Assembly: GCA_964371725.1 (NCBI GenBank) | Contig: CAYJNQ010000003.1 | Location: 1-64,000 of the forward strand | DNA from: JAAYCI01 sp964371725 | GTDB lineage: Bacteria > Bacillota > Clostridia > Oscillospirales > Ruminococcaceae | Reading direction: 5' to 3' | DNA: 64,000 nucleotides | Shown here: positions 24,975 through 33,823 of the stretch, one piece after another | Layout: every line of letters begins with the position of its first letter | Numbering within the stretch: the stretch's first letter is position 1 | Position numbers and translations under genes: made by a program | The notes under the pieces: generated by a model | Seen by the model: only the letters and a program-made list of their open reading frames with translations | Database searches by the model: none | Told to the model about the DNA's origin: nothing

Positions 24975-25004
24975 CAAACGCCCTTTCCTAGGAAAAGGCG
25001 TTTG
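24975..25004 (-). terminator. terminator-like hairpin after the PBP gene
   Basis: A 13-14 bp stem, CAAACGCCCTTTCC paired with GGAAAAGGCGTTTG, 12 bases after the PBP stop. One position is a mismatch on the plus strand and a G-U pair on the minus strand, so the RNA is better paired when transcribed with the PBP gene. There is no clear U-tract, so termination efficiency is uncertain. Confidence 0.5.
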
Positions 25005-25016
25005 TTGAAGTTGGGT

Positions 25017-27860
25017 TTATGCAGCGGCGGCAGCGGCCGCTGCTGCTGCTTCGGCAGCCGCTTGCGCCGCTTCTTCCTCGGGTGTAAGATGTCCTGTGCA
25101 ATGCTCCGGAATGGCAAAATCGGTGTAATAACCCATGGCCGTGGGACAACCGCTTACGGGAAGATCGCCCGAGCGCGTGCAGTAGCTGAGCTCTTGAATG
25201 CCCTCGGGTTGTTCGGGGAATTCCCGATAGGGTAAATCTTCCTGCACGGTCTCCATCAGGCTTTTCCACACATTGGGTGGAATGTTTGTGGAAGCGGAGG
25301 GAGACCAGCGGCCGTTCATGTCGTAGTCCGTGTCATAGCCCCACCAAACGGCCGTGACATAATAGGGGGTTAAGCCTACAAACAAACGGTCTTTGTCATC
25401 GCTTGTGGTGCCGGTTTTAGCCACAGAATCCATCTCGCCCTCCGGTGCCATGCCACGCGCCGTTGCGGTTGCATTGGGCACAGACCCGTGCAAAACATTG
25501 GAGAGCAAACGGTTCATCACATAGCCGCTTTGTGGGTCAATGGCTTGTGCGGTGGTCATGTTGGGCTGCATCACGATGTTTCCGCGCGAATCTTCCACGC
25601 GCAAATAGCAATGCAGGTTGTTGTAAACGCCGTAGTTTTCATCCCCACCGAATATCTGGTAGGCGCCGGCCAACTCATACAGGCTCATGCCATAGGTCAT
25701 ACTGCCCAAAACCAGCGGTGCAATGTCCACATCATCCGGCCTTACCAAGCTTGAAACTTGCAAGGTTTCCGTTAAAAAGTCGTACATTTCTTCACGTCCC
25801 ACCCAAAGCCCCACTTGCGCAGCCACCGTGTTGGTGGATTCGGCAATGGCGCTGGCAATGGGCAATTCATAATCGCGGTAGCGATTGCTAAAATTGGAAG
25901 GCCAATCCAGGGCATTCGGGTTTGCAATGGGGTCACGCGAGAGCACGGGGGCGTCTTCCACACCTGTGGAATAGGTGATGAGGCCGGTGTCGATGCCAAG
26001 GGCATAGGCGGCAATGGGTTTCATGGTAGAGCCTACCTGCCGCACCGTGCCAACCACCTCGCCGTTTTCGTCAACCGTGCCCACAGCGCGGTTGAGCGAA
26101 AGGCTCTCGGTTTTTTCGCCAATGCCCCCAATCACACCCACAAGCTCGCCGTCGTAGTTGATGACGGCCGCGGCGCTTTGCGGTAAAATTTCTGTTTCAG
26201 AAATCACATTGCCTTCTGCGTCGGTCTCTTGTTCCACAATGGTTAAATTTGCAGCGTAGCCGGGAAAGCGGGAAGGGTCCAAAAAGTATCCGTCTTCTTC
26301 GTACCCATCCAGATACATGTCTTCAAGGGCTGTTTGCACGGTGTGATCCACCGTGGCATAGATGCGGTAACCACCTGTGTAAAGCTCTTGAATTGCCTCT
26401 TCGCGCGTCATGCCCATCTGTTCGATGAAGTCTCCCACCACTTCTTCAAAGACCGTGTCGGAAAAATAGTTAAAAACCGTGGTGGAGGTGCTGTTTTCCG
26501 ATCCGCCCGGCTCGGAAACCAAATTCAGCGGTTGCGAAACAGCGTCCTCGTAAGTGGCAAGGTCGATGTAGCCCTCTTCAAGCATGAAATACAAAACATC
26601 GTTGCGGCGTTCAAGCGCGTTGTCCGGGTTTTGAAAGGGGCTGTAATAGGTGGGGGCACGTGTGATGCCTGCAATTGTGGCACACTCCACCAAATTGAGT
26701 TCGGAAACATCTTTTCCAAAATATTCAAGCGCACCCGCCTGCACACCGGCAAGCCGCTCAGACAGGCTCATCGTGTTGAGGTAGGCCTCCAAAATCATGT
26801 CTTTGGAGTAGCGGTTGTTCAAAACCCATGCGCGATATATTTCGCGCATCTTGCGCTGATATCCCGCAAAAATGCTGCCGTCTTCGCCCACAACATCGTC
26901 GTCGCCCGTGATGTTTTTAACCAGCTGTTGGTCAATGGTAGAGCCGCCGAAAGTGCTGTCTTGCAGGGGTAAAAACTCGTTGGCAAGTGCATACAAAGTG
27001 CGTTCAAACGAAACGCCGTGATGCTCAAAAAATTCGCGGTCTTCCGTTGCCACAACGGCATGGATGAGGTCTTCCGGAATTTGGCTTAGGGGCACCCAAA
27101 TGCGGTTTTCTTGGCCCACCAGCTCTTGATATTCCACCCAGTCGTCCTCTTCCTCGGCATCCGGGTTGTCGGGGTTTAGGGCCATGATGTAGCTTGTTTG
27201 GTTGAGCCGGATATTTTCAATGTCCAAAAGGGTGTCGTCGTCTTGCGTTTGGGTAACCACATATTGAAGTGCCTGCACGGTGACAACACAGGCAGACATG
27301 AGCACAACACAAAACAAAACCAGAAAGGCCTTTAATACATTTAAAATCATCACAGCGATGACAGAGCGCACCTTAGGGGCGCGCTTTTGGCGGCGTTTTG
27401 CCTTGCGGCTCTTTTTGTTTTTTTTCGCAGAGGCTTTTGCAGTTTTTGGGGAAGCCTCTGGCTTGTTTTCGCTGCTGTCTTTGGGTATGGTGCCCTGTGT
27501 TTCAGAGCCAAAATCCGCTTCGGGCTCAAGCGCGGCGCACTCCTCTTGCGCTGTGTTCCCGGGGTTGTCTTCCTCTTGGGCGGAATCTTCTGGGGGGTGC
27601 TCTGCTTCCAAATCCGGTTCCAAGTCCGATTCCAATTCCGGTTCCGGTTCACCCTTGGGGGTGGTTTCTTCCTCAAAATCTGTGCCGGAGGTATCGGGTT
27701 TTGGGGCGAGCGCCGCCTCTTCGACGGCCGGGGTGTTTTCTATATCAAGGGTTTCAGCCGCCACATCGGGTTGCTCTTGCAAAGAAGTGTTTGCTTTCTG
27801 CAAAGTGGCAGAAGCCGGCTGAGACCGACTGTTTTTTTTCTTGCGTCTGCGCTTATTCAA
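25017..27860 (-). CDS. class A penicillin-binding protein (bifunctional transglycosylase/transpeptidase)
   Basis: A 947-aa PBP1A-type enzyme that polymerises and cross-links peptidoglycan. Order: cytoplasmic tail 1-165, with Lys/Arg ends and a Glu/Pro-rich middle (40-135); transmembrane helix about 166-195; GT51 transglycosylase with the catalytic Glu in VATEDREFFEHHGVSF (Glu273) and the GGSTIDQQLVKN motif; transpeptidase with STMK (Ser611), STN (675-677) and KTGT (815-818); a C-terminal segment with CTRSGDLPVSGCPT-type cysteines and a final run of Ala. TTG start with AAGGAGG upstream. The transpeptidase domain is complete; the tail is longer than usual. Confidence 0.95.
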   Translation of the reverse strand: MNKRRRKKKNSRSQPASATLQKANTSLQEQPDVAAETLDIENTPAVEEAALAPKPDTSGTDFEEETTPKGEPEPELESDLEPDLEAEHPPEDSAQEEDNPGNTAQEECAALEPEADFGSETQGTIPKDSSENKPEASPKTAKASAKKNKKSRKAKRRQKRAPKVRSVIAVMILNVLKAFLVLFCVVLMSACVVTVQALQYVVTQTQDDDTLLDIENIRLNQTSYIMALNPDNPDAEEEDDWVEYQELVGQENRIWVPLSQIPEDLIHAVVATEDREFFEHHGVSFERTLYALANEFLPLQDSTFGGSTIDQQLVKNITGDDDVVGEDGSIFAGYQRKMREIYRAWVLNNRYSKDMILEAYLNTMSLSERLAGVQAGALEYFGKDVSELNLVECATIAGITRAPTYYSPFQNPDNALERRNDVLYFMLEEGYIDLATYEDAVSQPLNLVSEPGGSENSTSTTVFNYFSDTVFEEVVGDFIEQMGMTREEAIQELYTGGYRIYATVDHTVQTALEDMYLDGYEEDGYFLDPSRFPGYAANLTIVEQETDAEGNVISETEILPQSAAAVINYDGELVGVIGGIGEKTESLSLNRAVGTVDENGEVVGTVRQVGSTMKPIAAYALGIDTGLITYSTGVEDAPVLSRDPIANPNALDWPSNFSNRYRDYELPIASAIAESTNTVAAQVGLWVGREEMYDFLTETLQVSSLVRPDDVDIAPLVLGSMTYGMSLYELAGAYQIFGGDENYGVYNNLHCYLRVEDSRGNIVMQPNMTTAQAIDPQSGYVMNRLLSNVLHGSVPNATATARGMAPEGEMDSVAKTGTTSDDKDRLFVGLTPYYVTAVWWGYDTDYDMNGRWSPSASTNIPPNVWKSLMETVQEDLPYREFPEQPEGIQELSYCTRSGDLPVSGCPTAMGYYTDFAIPEHCTGHLTPEEEAAQAAAEAAAAAAAAAA

Positions 27861-27950
27861 AAACCGTGCCCTCCTTGGGGAATGGAAAGTAGACAGAAAA
27901 GTAGGACGTGTGCGGATAAAGTGGACCTTGCAGAAAGAATGCTACCCTAT

Positions 27951-27959
27951 ATTATATCA
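27951..27959 (-). promoter_or_regulatory. extended -10 promoter for the PBP gene
   Basis: On the minus strand the sequence TGATATAAT forms an extended -10 (TGn plus TATAAT), about 90 bases upstream of the TTG start. The -35 region at 17 bases is poor (CTTTCT), which an extended -10 can tolerate. Divergent from the fkbH promoter. Confidence 0.55.
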
Positions 27960-28051
27960 TAGTATGCGGGAAAAGAAAGGTAAAAATTTGTGAAAAAACA
28001 TTTCACGAAAGAGAGGTGGTTTTTTCGAAATCGGGTTCTGTTCACTTTTTT

Positions 28052-28080
28052 TTGAAATTTTTTTGCCAATTTGTTATAAT
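28052..28080 (+). promoter_or_regulatory. sigma-A promoter of the fkbH operon
   Basis: TTGAAA (28052-28057), a 17-base spacer and TATAAT (28075-28080): five of six and six of six matches with ideal spacing. The start site would fall near 28087, 28 bases before the ATG, with GGGAGGA at 28104-28110 as ribosome site. Confidence 0.85.
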
Positions 28081-28114
28081 AACGAAGAGAGATTTAAAGT
28101 GGCGGGAGGAATAG

Positions 28115-29884
28115 ATGGAAGCCTTACAATATCCGTTTGATGCGGCCTTTGTGTTGCAAAAAAAACGAGCCCTGAAAAAAGAGCTGCAAGCAAAACAGGG
28201 GCTTTTGGAAAAAAAAGTGGCCATTGTAAGCGGCGGCACCGTGGGCGAAGTAAAAAACATTCTGGAATTGTTTTTGTTGAACGCGGGCATCCGCCCCACT
28301 TTTCATGAGGGAGCATACGGCCTTTTTTATGAGGATGTGGTGTTTGACAGCGGCACACTTGCGCGCTTCGCACCGGATGTTTTGTATATTCACACAAGTG
28401 CGCGCAATATTCGGCATTGGCCGATGCCCCAAGACAGCGAAGAAGAGGCGGCGGAAAAGTGCGAGGCCGAGTATCGCCGTTTTGTGGCCGTGTGGCAAGC
28501 GGCCGAGAAGCTGGGCTGCCCTGTTTTGCAAAACAATTTTGAGTTGCCGCGGTTTCGTAATTTTGGCAACATGGATGCGTGGGATGGACGCGGGCGCGTG
28601 TGCTTTGTGCGGCGACTTAATGAGAAAATGGCACAGTATGCGGCCGAGCACCCGTTTTTGTACATACACGATTTAAATTATCTGGCCTCCTCGCACGGGC
28701 TGGACAGTTGGTGCGACGATGCCGCTTGGTATGCCTACAAATATGCCTGTGCGGTGGCGCACATTCCGCATCTTTGCCACAGTTTGGCAGGGCTTATGAA
28801 AAGCCTGTTCGGCCTTAGCAAAAAAGCAATCGCCGTGGATTTGGACAATACCCTTTGGGGTGGCGTGATTGGCGAAGAGGGCGCCGAGGGTGTGGAATTG
28901 GGCGAGGAGACGCCGCGTGGCATGGCCTTTGCCGAGTTTCAGCAGTATTTAAAGATGCTTTCTTTTCGCGGTGTGCTTTTGAACGTGGCCTCTAAAAATG
29001 AAACTGCAGCGGCACTGAGTGGGTTTGAGCGTGAAGACAGCCCCCTCAAGCGGGAAGATTTTTTGTGTTTTGAGGCAAATTGGGGGCCCAAAAGTGAAAG
29101 CATTGCCAAAATGGCAAAGGAAATCAATATCTCGGCAGATAGTTTCGTGTTTTTAGACGACAACCCTGCGGAACGTGCCCTTGTAAGCCGTGATTTGCCC
29201 GAAGTTTGTGCGCCGGGAATGGACGAAGTTGAGCATTCGATTCACACGGTGGACAGAGGGGGCTACTTTGAGGTGACGGCCCTGTCGGAAGATGACAGAA
29301 AGCGCGGAGAGATGTATCGGCAAAATGCCGTGCGCAAAGAGCAAGAGGCAAGTTTTGGCAGCTACGAGGACTACCTGCATAGCCTTGAAATGCAGGCGGA
29401 AATAGGCCCGGTAACCGAGGAGCGCATAGAACGCGTGAGCCAGCTTATCAACAAAACAAACCAGTTCAACCTCACCACGCGCCGCTATACGGCGGCCGAG
29501 GTGGAGGGTTGCATGAAAGCGCAGGACAGTTTGCTTTTGAGCGGGCGCCTGACAGACCGCTTTGGAGACAATGGGATCACCTCGGTGATATTGGCAAAGG
29601 TGGAAGGCGACTGCGCCCACATAGATCTCTGGGTGATGAGTTGCCGCGTGTTCAAGCGTCATTTGGAGTATGCCATGTTGGATGCCCTTGTGGCAGAGGC
29701 GAAAAAACATGGGGTGAAAACCTTGCGTGGCACTTGGCTGAAAACACCAAAAAATATGCTGGTGGAAACGTTTTACGATTCCATTGGGTTTGAACTTCTT
29801 GAAAAAGAGGAAGACAGCCGCCGATATTGCTATAAAATTCCGGTAGACTATGAGAATAAAAATACGGTAATCGAATTGATTTAA
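28115..29884 (+). CDS. FkbH-like HAD-IIIC family protein
   Basis: A 589-aa protein of the FkbH type. An N-terminal alpha/beta domain (1-235, with YIHTSARNIRHWP and an SGNH-like layout) precedes the HAD domain, which has VDLDNTLWGGVIG (Asp242, Asp244), NVASKNE and FVFLDDNPAERALV; a C-terminal GNAT-like part follows (LTDRFGDNGITSVILAK and so on). Characterised FkbH proteins load glyceryl from 1,3-bisphosphoglycerate onto an acyl carrier protein. The next gene is an acyl carrier protein 15 bases downstream, which supports that role here. Substrate is not proven. Confidence 0.9.
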   Translation: MEALQYPFDAAFVLQKKRALKKELQAKQGLLEKKVAIVSGGTVGEVKNILELFLLNAGIRPTFHEGAYGLFYEDVVFDSGTLARFAPDVLYIHTSARNIRHWPMPQDSEEEAAEKCEAEYRRFVAVWQAAEKLGCPVLQNNFELPRFRNFGNMDAWDGRGRVCFVRRLNEKMAQYAAEHPFLYIHDLNYLASSHGLDSWCDDAAWYAYKYACAVAHIPHLCHSLAGLMKSLFGLSKKAIAVDLDNTLWGGVIGEEGAEGVELGEETPRGMAFAEFQQYLKMLSFRGVLLNVASKNETAAALSGFEREDSPLKREDFLCFEANWGPKSESIAKMAKEINISADSFVFLDDNPAERALVSRDLPEVCAPGMDEVEHSIHTVDRGGYFEVTALSEDDRKRGEMYRQNAVRKEQEASFGSYEDYLHSLEMQAEIGPVTEERIERVSQLINKTNQFNLTTRRYTAAEVEGCMKAQDSLLLSGRLTDRFGDNGITSVILAKVEGDCAHIDLWVMSCRVFKRHLEYAMLDALVAEAKKHGVKTLRGTWLKTPKNMLVETFYDSIGFELLEKEEDSRRYCYKIPVDYENKNTVIELI

Positions 29885-29899
29885 AAAAGGAGCAAACAA

Positions 29900-30142
29900 A
29901 TGGACAGAGCCAAAACGATGGAAGAAATTCAAGACATTTTTCGCGACAATTTCGACGACGACAGCATCGTTCTTACAGATGCCACCCACGCGGGCGACAT
30001 AGAGGATTGGGACAGCCTAGAGCAAATCAACCTTTTAACGGCCATCGAAAAAAAATATGGGCTTAAATTCCAGCTTAACGATGTGCGCGGCTTGCAAAAC
30101 GTGGGAGATTTGCTGGATTTACTGGAGCGTCTTCGGGGGTAA
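29900..30142 (+). CDS. acyl carrier protein
   Basis: An 80-aa carrier protein with the phosphopantetheine site DWDSLEQI (Ser39) and the four-helix pattern of ACPs. It is more acidic in the first half (DNFDDDSIV). It is not the fab-cluster ACP by context: its neighbours are fkbH and a MaoC dehydratase, so it probably carries the specialised acyl group of this operon. AAGGAG site before the ATG. Confidence 0.92.
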   Translation: MDRAKTMEEIQDIFRDNFDDDSIVLTDATHAGDIEDWDSLEQINLLTAIEKKYGLKFQLNDVRGLQNVGDLLDLLERLRG

Positions 30143-30146
30143 AGGA

Positions 30147-30581
30147 ATGAACCATTACACATGGGAAGAGCTTAAAGTGGGCATGGAGGCATCGTTTTCC
30201 ATGCAGGTAAGTGAAGAGAGCATGGACTTGTTTTGCAGGCTCACCGGGGATGTGTCGCCCATTCATATGGATGATGACTATGCAAAAAAGCGCGGTCAGC
30301 CGGGGCGTGTGGTCTATGGGATGGTGTCGGCCAGTTTGTTTTCTGCCTTGGCCGGTGTGCATTTGCCCGGGGAAAAGTGCCTTTTGCACAGTGTGGAGGC
30401 CAAGTTTGCAAAACCGGTGTTCATCGGTGACACCTTGACCGTCAGCGGTAAAATCACCGAAATGAACGAGACATTCAGAACGCTTATCATCAAAGCCACG
30501 GTGACAAACCAACACGGCCAACGTGTGACACGCGGCTTCATTCAGGCCGGGGTACAAGACACGGCGGGGGAGAATGCATGA
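30147..30581 (+). CDS. MaoC-family (R)-specific enoyl hydratase/dehydratase
   Basis: A 144-aa hot-dog protein with the hydratase-2 motif FCRLTGDVSPIHMDDDYA (Asp35 and His40 as the catalytic pair) and a following VVYGMVSASLFSAL segment. MaoC proteins hydrate 2-enoyl thioesters or dehydrate 3-hydroxyacyl thioesters. The start was set at the ATG 4 bases after the ACP stop; longer in-frame openings overlap the ACP. The stop overlaps the next ATG (ATGA). Likely acts on the ACP-bound intermediate. Confidence 0.9.
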   Translation: MNHYTWEELKVGMEASFSMQVSEESMDLFCRLTGDVSPIHMDDDYAKKRGQPGRVVYGMVSASLFSALAGVHLPGEKCLLHSVEAKFAKPVFIGDTLTVSGKITEMNETFRTLIIKATVTNQHGQRVTRGFIQAGVQDTAGENA

Positions 30582-31318
30582 ACAACACCTATTTAATTAC
30601 CGGTGCCACAAGCGAAGTGGGGCAGGACTTGTTGCTGCGCCTTCTAAAAAAAGACGAAGAGGGCCTTTTTGTGGTGCAAGGCTGTGGAGATTTGGAAAAA
30701 CTGGCACCCTTGTGCACACAGTTTAAAGGGCGGCTTAGAACCTTTGATGTGGATTTGTCGAAGCAGGAGGCCGTAGAGCGCTTTTTGCTGAGCTTGGATA
30801 TGTTGCAGATAGAGGTTAGCCACATTGTGCATCTGCCGGCCTTGCGCGCCGTCAACACAAAATTCAAAAATTTTGATGAAGAGCGTTTTGCGCTGGATTG
30901 GCAAGTGCAGATAAACAGCATTTTGGCCATCAGCAAGCGCTATCTGCCCAAAATGGCAAAGCAAAAGCGGGGTCGAGTGCTTTTCATGCTTACAAGCTAT
31001 GTGCTGGGTGCGCCACCCAAGTTTATGGCGGCCTATGTGATGGCGAAAGAGGCCATGCACGGCCTTGCCAAAAGTCTTGCCGTGGAGTATGCGAAAAGCG
31101 GCATCTGCGTGAACTGCGTGGCGCCCTCGATGATGGAGACGAATTTTTTAGCCGATACGCCGGATTTGGTGGTGCAGGCCAGTGCCGAGGCAAACCCCAT
31201 GGGGCGCAATGCGCGCGTGCAAGATGTGACACCGGCCATGGAATTTTTGTTATCTGAAGAGGCCGGATTCATCACGGGTGTGGTGTTGCCCATCACAGGT
31301 GGCAGTGCCATTTTGTAA
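30578..31318 (+). CDS. short-chain dehydrogenase/reductase (FabG-like)
   Basis: A 246-aa SDR oxidoreductase with the cofactor loop TGATSEVG (residues 8-15), the catalytic Ser140, Tyr153 and Lys157 (YVMAK), and a C-terminal GVVLPITGGSAIL like FabG. It probably reduces a 3-oxoacyl thioester or sugar-linked ketone in this pathway. Four-base overlap with the MaoC gene shows tight coupling. Confidence 0.9.
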   Translation: MNNTYLITGATSEVGQDLLLRLLKKDEEGLFVVQGCGDLEKLAPLCTQFKGRLRTFDVDLSKQEAVERFLLSLDMLQIEVSHIVHLPALRAVNTKFKNFDEERFALDWQVQINSILAISKRYLPKMAKQKRGRVLFMLTSYVLGAPPKFMAAYVMAKEAMHGLAKSLAVEYAKSGICVNCVAPSMMETNFLADTPDLVVQASAEANPMGRNARVQDVTPAMEFLLSEEAGFITGVVLPITGGSAIL

Positions 31319-31347
31319 TAAAAATCCGAGAGGGGAGCGGGCAGAGC

Positions 31348-32340
31348 GTGGAAGAATTGCAATTTCGCCTGGCACAAGCAGAGGACCGTGCGACCATTTT
31401 GAACTTCGTGCACACCCACTGGGACGCAAGAGACCCTTTTCTGGACAACGAGGCCCTTTTTTCCTATTATTTTGAAGCCGAAGACGGCAGCCTGCGCTTT
31501 GCACTGGCAGAGGAGCACGGCAGGCCGGTGGCTTTGGCCGGGTATGTGCCGGCAAGCCGTTCGAAGCAGCCGGATATCTGGGTTTCGTTTTGGTTGGCAG
31601 ATAAAACTTGCCGTGGCGCAGGGCTTGAACTCATGGCGCAAATGCCTGTTTTAACGGGGTGCCGCCACATGAGTTGCAACAACATCCGCCCCAAAACACG
31701 CGTGTTTTACGAATTTCTTGGGTTTTCAACAGGCCATGTGGGCCATTTTTATCGCCTGGCAAAGCGAGAGCACTACCATTTGGCACGCATGCAAAACCAC
31801 GAAATTTTGCCCGTTTTGGGTGGCTTGGCACTGCGTTTGCTAGAAAATGAAGAGGCCTTTTTACAAAGTGGGTTTGTGATGCCAAAGGCGAACCCATACA
31901 AGGATGCATGGCATATACAGCGCCGCTATTATCAGTATCCCGGCGGAGCGTATCTTGTGTATGCGGCCGAAGAGCCAACAAACCCAATGCCGCCCGTGGC
32001 GCTTTTGGTTGTGCGTGTGATTCAAACGGAAAAAAGCCGTGTGCTGCGCGTGGTGGACTATATAGGTGAAGAAAACCATTTGGAAAAACTGGGCATGGCC
32101 ATCGAGGCGCTCATGCAAGAGCAAGATGTGGAATATGCCGATTTTTACTGCGCGGGCATAGGGGCGCCGGTGCTGAACAAAGCAGGGTTTACAGAGCGCT
32201 GCGAGGGCGATGAGCAAAACATTGTGCCGAATTACCTAGAGCCGCCTCTTTTTCAAAACACAGAGTACTATTATTTTACAAGCGAAGCGGAGCATTTTCG
32301 CCTATGCAAGGCTGATGGGGACCAAGACCGCCCAAGGTAA
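31348..32340 (+). CDS. GNAT-like acyltransferase family protein
   Basis: A 330-aa protein. The N-terminal half (residues 1-145) looks like a GNAT domain: FRLAQAEDRATILNFVHTHW, a beta-strand VALAGYVPASR and VFYEFLGFSTGHVGHFYRL. The second half is less clear, with ANPYKDAWHIQRRYYQYPGG and a final KADGDQDRPR motif that looks conserved. The start is GTG with an AGGGGAG site 10 bases upstream. As the last gene of the operon it may transfer the finished acyl group to a surface sugar or protein; this is inference, and the acceptor is unknown. Confidence 0.65.
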   Translation: MEELQFRLAQAEDRATILNFVHTHWDARDPFLDNEALFSYYFEAEDGSLRFALAEEHGRPVALAGYVPASRSKQPDIWVSFWLADKTCRGAGLELMAQMPVLTGCRHMSCNNIRPKTRVFYEFLGFSTGHVGHFYRLAKREHYHLARMQNHEILPVLGGLALRLLENEEAFLQSGFVMPKANPYKDAWHIQRRYYQYPGGAYLVYAAEEPTNPMPPVALLVVRVIQTEKSRVLRVVDYIGEENHLEKLGMAIEALMQEQDVEYADFYCAGIGAPVLNKAGFTERCEGDEQNIVPNYLEPPLFQNTEYYYFTSEAEHFRLCKADGDQDRPR

Positions 32341-32481
32341 GGTGGTTTTGGCAAGAGAAAGCGTGAAAGTATAGGGTGGGAAAAGCTGGGTTGCTGCCAA
32401 AAATTCGACCCAATTTTCCAAGAAAAGATGAGTCTGAAAATTTTTCCAAAGGGCATCTGCGAAGAGAGAATGGTAAAAAAG

Positions 32482-32516
32482 CTTACCCCCGGCTATGCCG
32501 GGGGTAAGTTTTTTTT
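32482..32516. terminator. strong bidirectional intrinsic terminator
   Basis: A perfect 12-bp stem CTTACCCCCGGC/GCCGGGGGTAAG with loop TAT and T8 on the plus strand; the minus strand reads the same stem followed by CTTTTTTACC. It ends the fkbH operon and faces the convergent arg genes. The rest of the 286-base gap 32341-32626 shows no gene. Confidence 0.93.
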
Positions 32517-32626
32517 AAGGCGGTATAGCCACCCCAACCTTGTGCAACAAGTTTGATAAAAAACCACAGGGGTGGGGGCTGTGTTCCAAGCTTTTACATC
32601 GGCATCACAGTTGTTAAAGGCACCGG

Positions 32627-33811
32627 TTAAGCTTCACAAGAAAGGGCCTCTTCCAAAATACCCAGCCCCTGCTTCAGCTCTTCTTTTGAAATGATAAGAG
32701 GTGGCAACAAGCGCACACGGTCTTTTGCCAAAAGCACAAGCAAACCACGTTCTTGGCAGGCTTCGCGCACCTTTGCCGCGGTGTGTGGCTCGCGAACGGA
32801 AAAACCCCACATGAGCCCGGCACCGTGCACATCGAAAACATCGGGCAAGGCACGCAGACCCTTTTCAAGCAATTCACCCTTTTGCCGAACCGCGCTCAAA
32901 AAGGCATCATCCAAGCGGTCCACCACCACAGAGGCACCGGCGCATACAACCGGGTTCATGCCAAAGGTGGTGCCATGGTCTCCCTTGCCAAGCGCGCCGG
33001 CGGTTTTTTCATTGAAAAGGATGGCGCCGATGGGCAAACCCGCCCCAAGACCCTTGGCCAGGGTGGTGATATCGGGCGAAAGGCCAAAGAGTGTACTGGC
33101 AAGAAAAGTGCCGGTGCGTCCAACACCCGTTTGAATCTCATCGGCGACAATCAAAACATCTTGTTCTTCGCAAAGACGGTTCACAGCCTGCAAATAGCTT
33201 GGTGCAAACGGCAACACCCCACCCTCGCCTTGGATGGGCTCAATAAACACAGCGCAAACATCACCCCGAGAAAGCTCCTCGCGAAGCGCTTGTTCGTCGT
33301 TTGCAGGGATATAGCAAAACCCGGGCAACATCGGGCCGAATTTGCTTTGGAGGCTTTCCTGCCCCGTGGCCGACAAGGCGCCGTAACTGCGCCCGTGAAA
33401 AGAATTTTGCAAGCTGAGAATGCGGTTGCGTCCTTCGCCGTGTTTTTGAAGCGAGTAGTTGCGCGCAGCCTTGATGGCGCCCTCGTTTGCCTCGGTGCCG
33501 CTGTTTGCAAAAAACACCTTGTGTGCATGGCTGTGTTTACAAATTTTTTCTGCAAGCACAAAGCCGGGCTCGCTTCCGTATAGGTTCGATACATGCTGCA
33601 AACGCCCTGCCTGGGCACAAACGGCCTGCACCCACGCATCATCGCAAAAACCCAGGCTGTTCACACCGATGCCTGCGCCAAAATCCAAATAGGATTTTCC
33701 GTCACTGTCGCGCACCGTGCACCCTTTCCCCTCAACAAGACAAGGCAAGAAACGGCCATAGGTGGGCAGTATGTAAGTGTCGTCCAGTTGTTGCAATTGA
33801 ATGGTATCCAT
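32627..33811 (-). CDS. argD: acetylornithine aminotransferase
   Basis: ArgD (394 aa) is a PLP enzyme that converts N-acetylglutamate semialdehyde to N-acetylornithine. The N-terminus YGRFLPCLVEGKGCTV, the NSGTEANEGAIKAAR motif, the EPIQGEGGV block, the PLP Lys in TLAKGLGAGLPIGA and GTTFGMNPVVCA are all present. The last gene of the argCJBD run (minus direction), 12 bases after argB. It could also serve lysine biosynthesis, as ArgD often does. Confidence 0.95.
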   Translation of the reverse strand: MDTIQLQQLDDTYILPTYGRFLPCLVEGKGCTVRDSDGKSYLDFGAGIGVNSLGFCDDAWVQAVCAQAGRLQHVSNLYGSEPGFVLAEKICKHSHAHKVFFANSGTEANEGAIKAARNYSLQKHGEGRNRILSLQNSFHGRSYGALSATGQESLQSKFGPMLPGFCYIPANDEQALREELSRGDVCAVFIEPIQGEGGVLPFAPSYLQAVNRLCEEQDVLIVADEIQTGVGRTGTFLASTLFGLSPDITTLAKGLGAGLPIGAILFNEKTAGALGKGDHGTTFGMNPVVCAGASVVVDRLDDAFLSAVRQKGELLEKGLRALPDVFDVHGAGLMWGFSVREPHTAAKVREACQERGLLVLLAKDRVRLLPPLIISKEELKQGLGILEEALSCEA

Positions 33812-33823
33812 AATAAGTTCCTC

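Noticed and set aside
32341..32626. Possible small gene or RNA in the fkbH-argD gap
   Set aside because: Apart from the terminator hairpin I see no ribosome site with an open frame and no known RNA structure.
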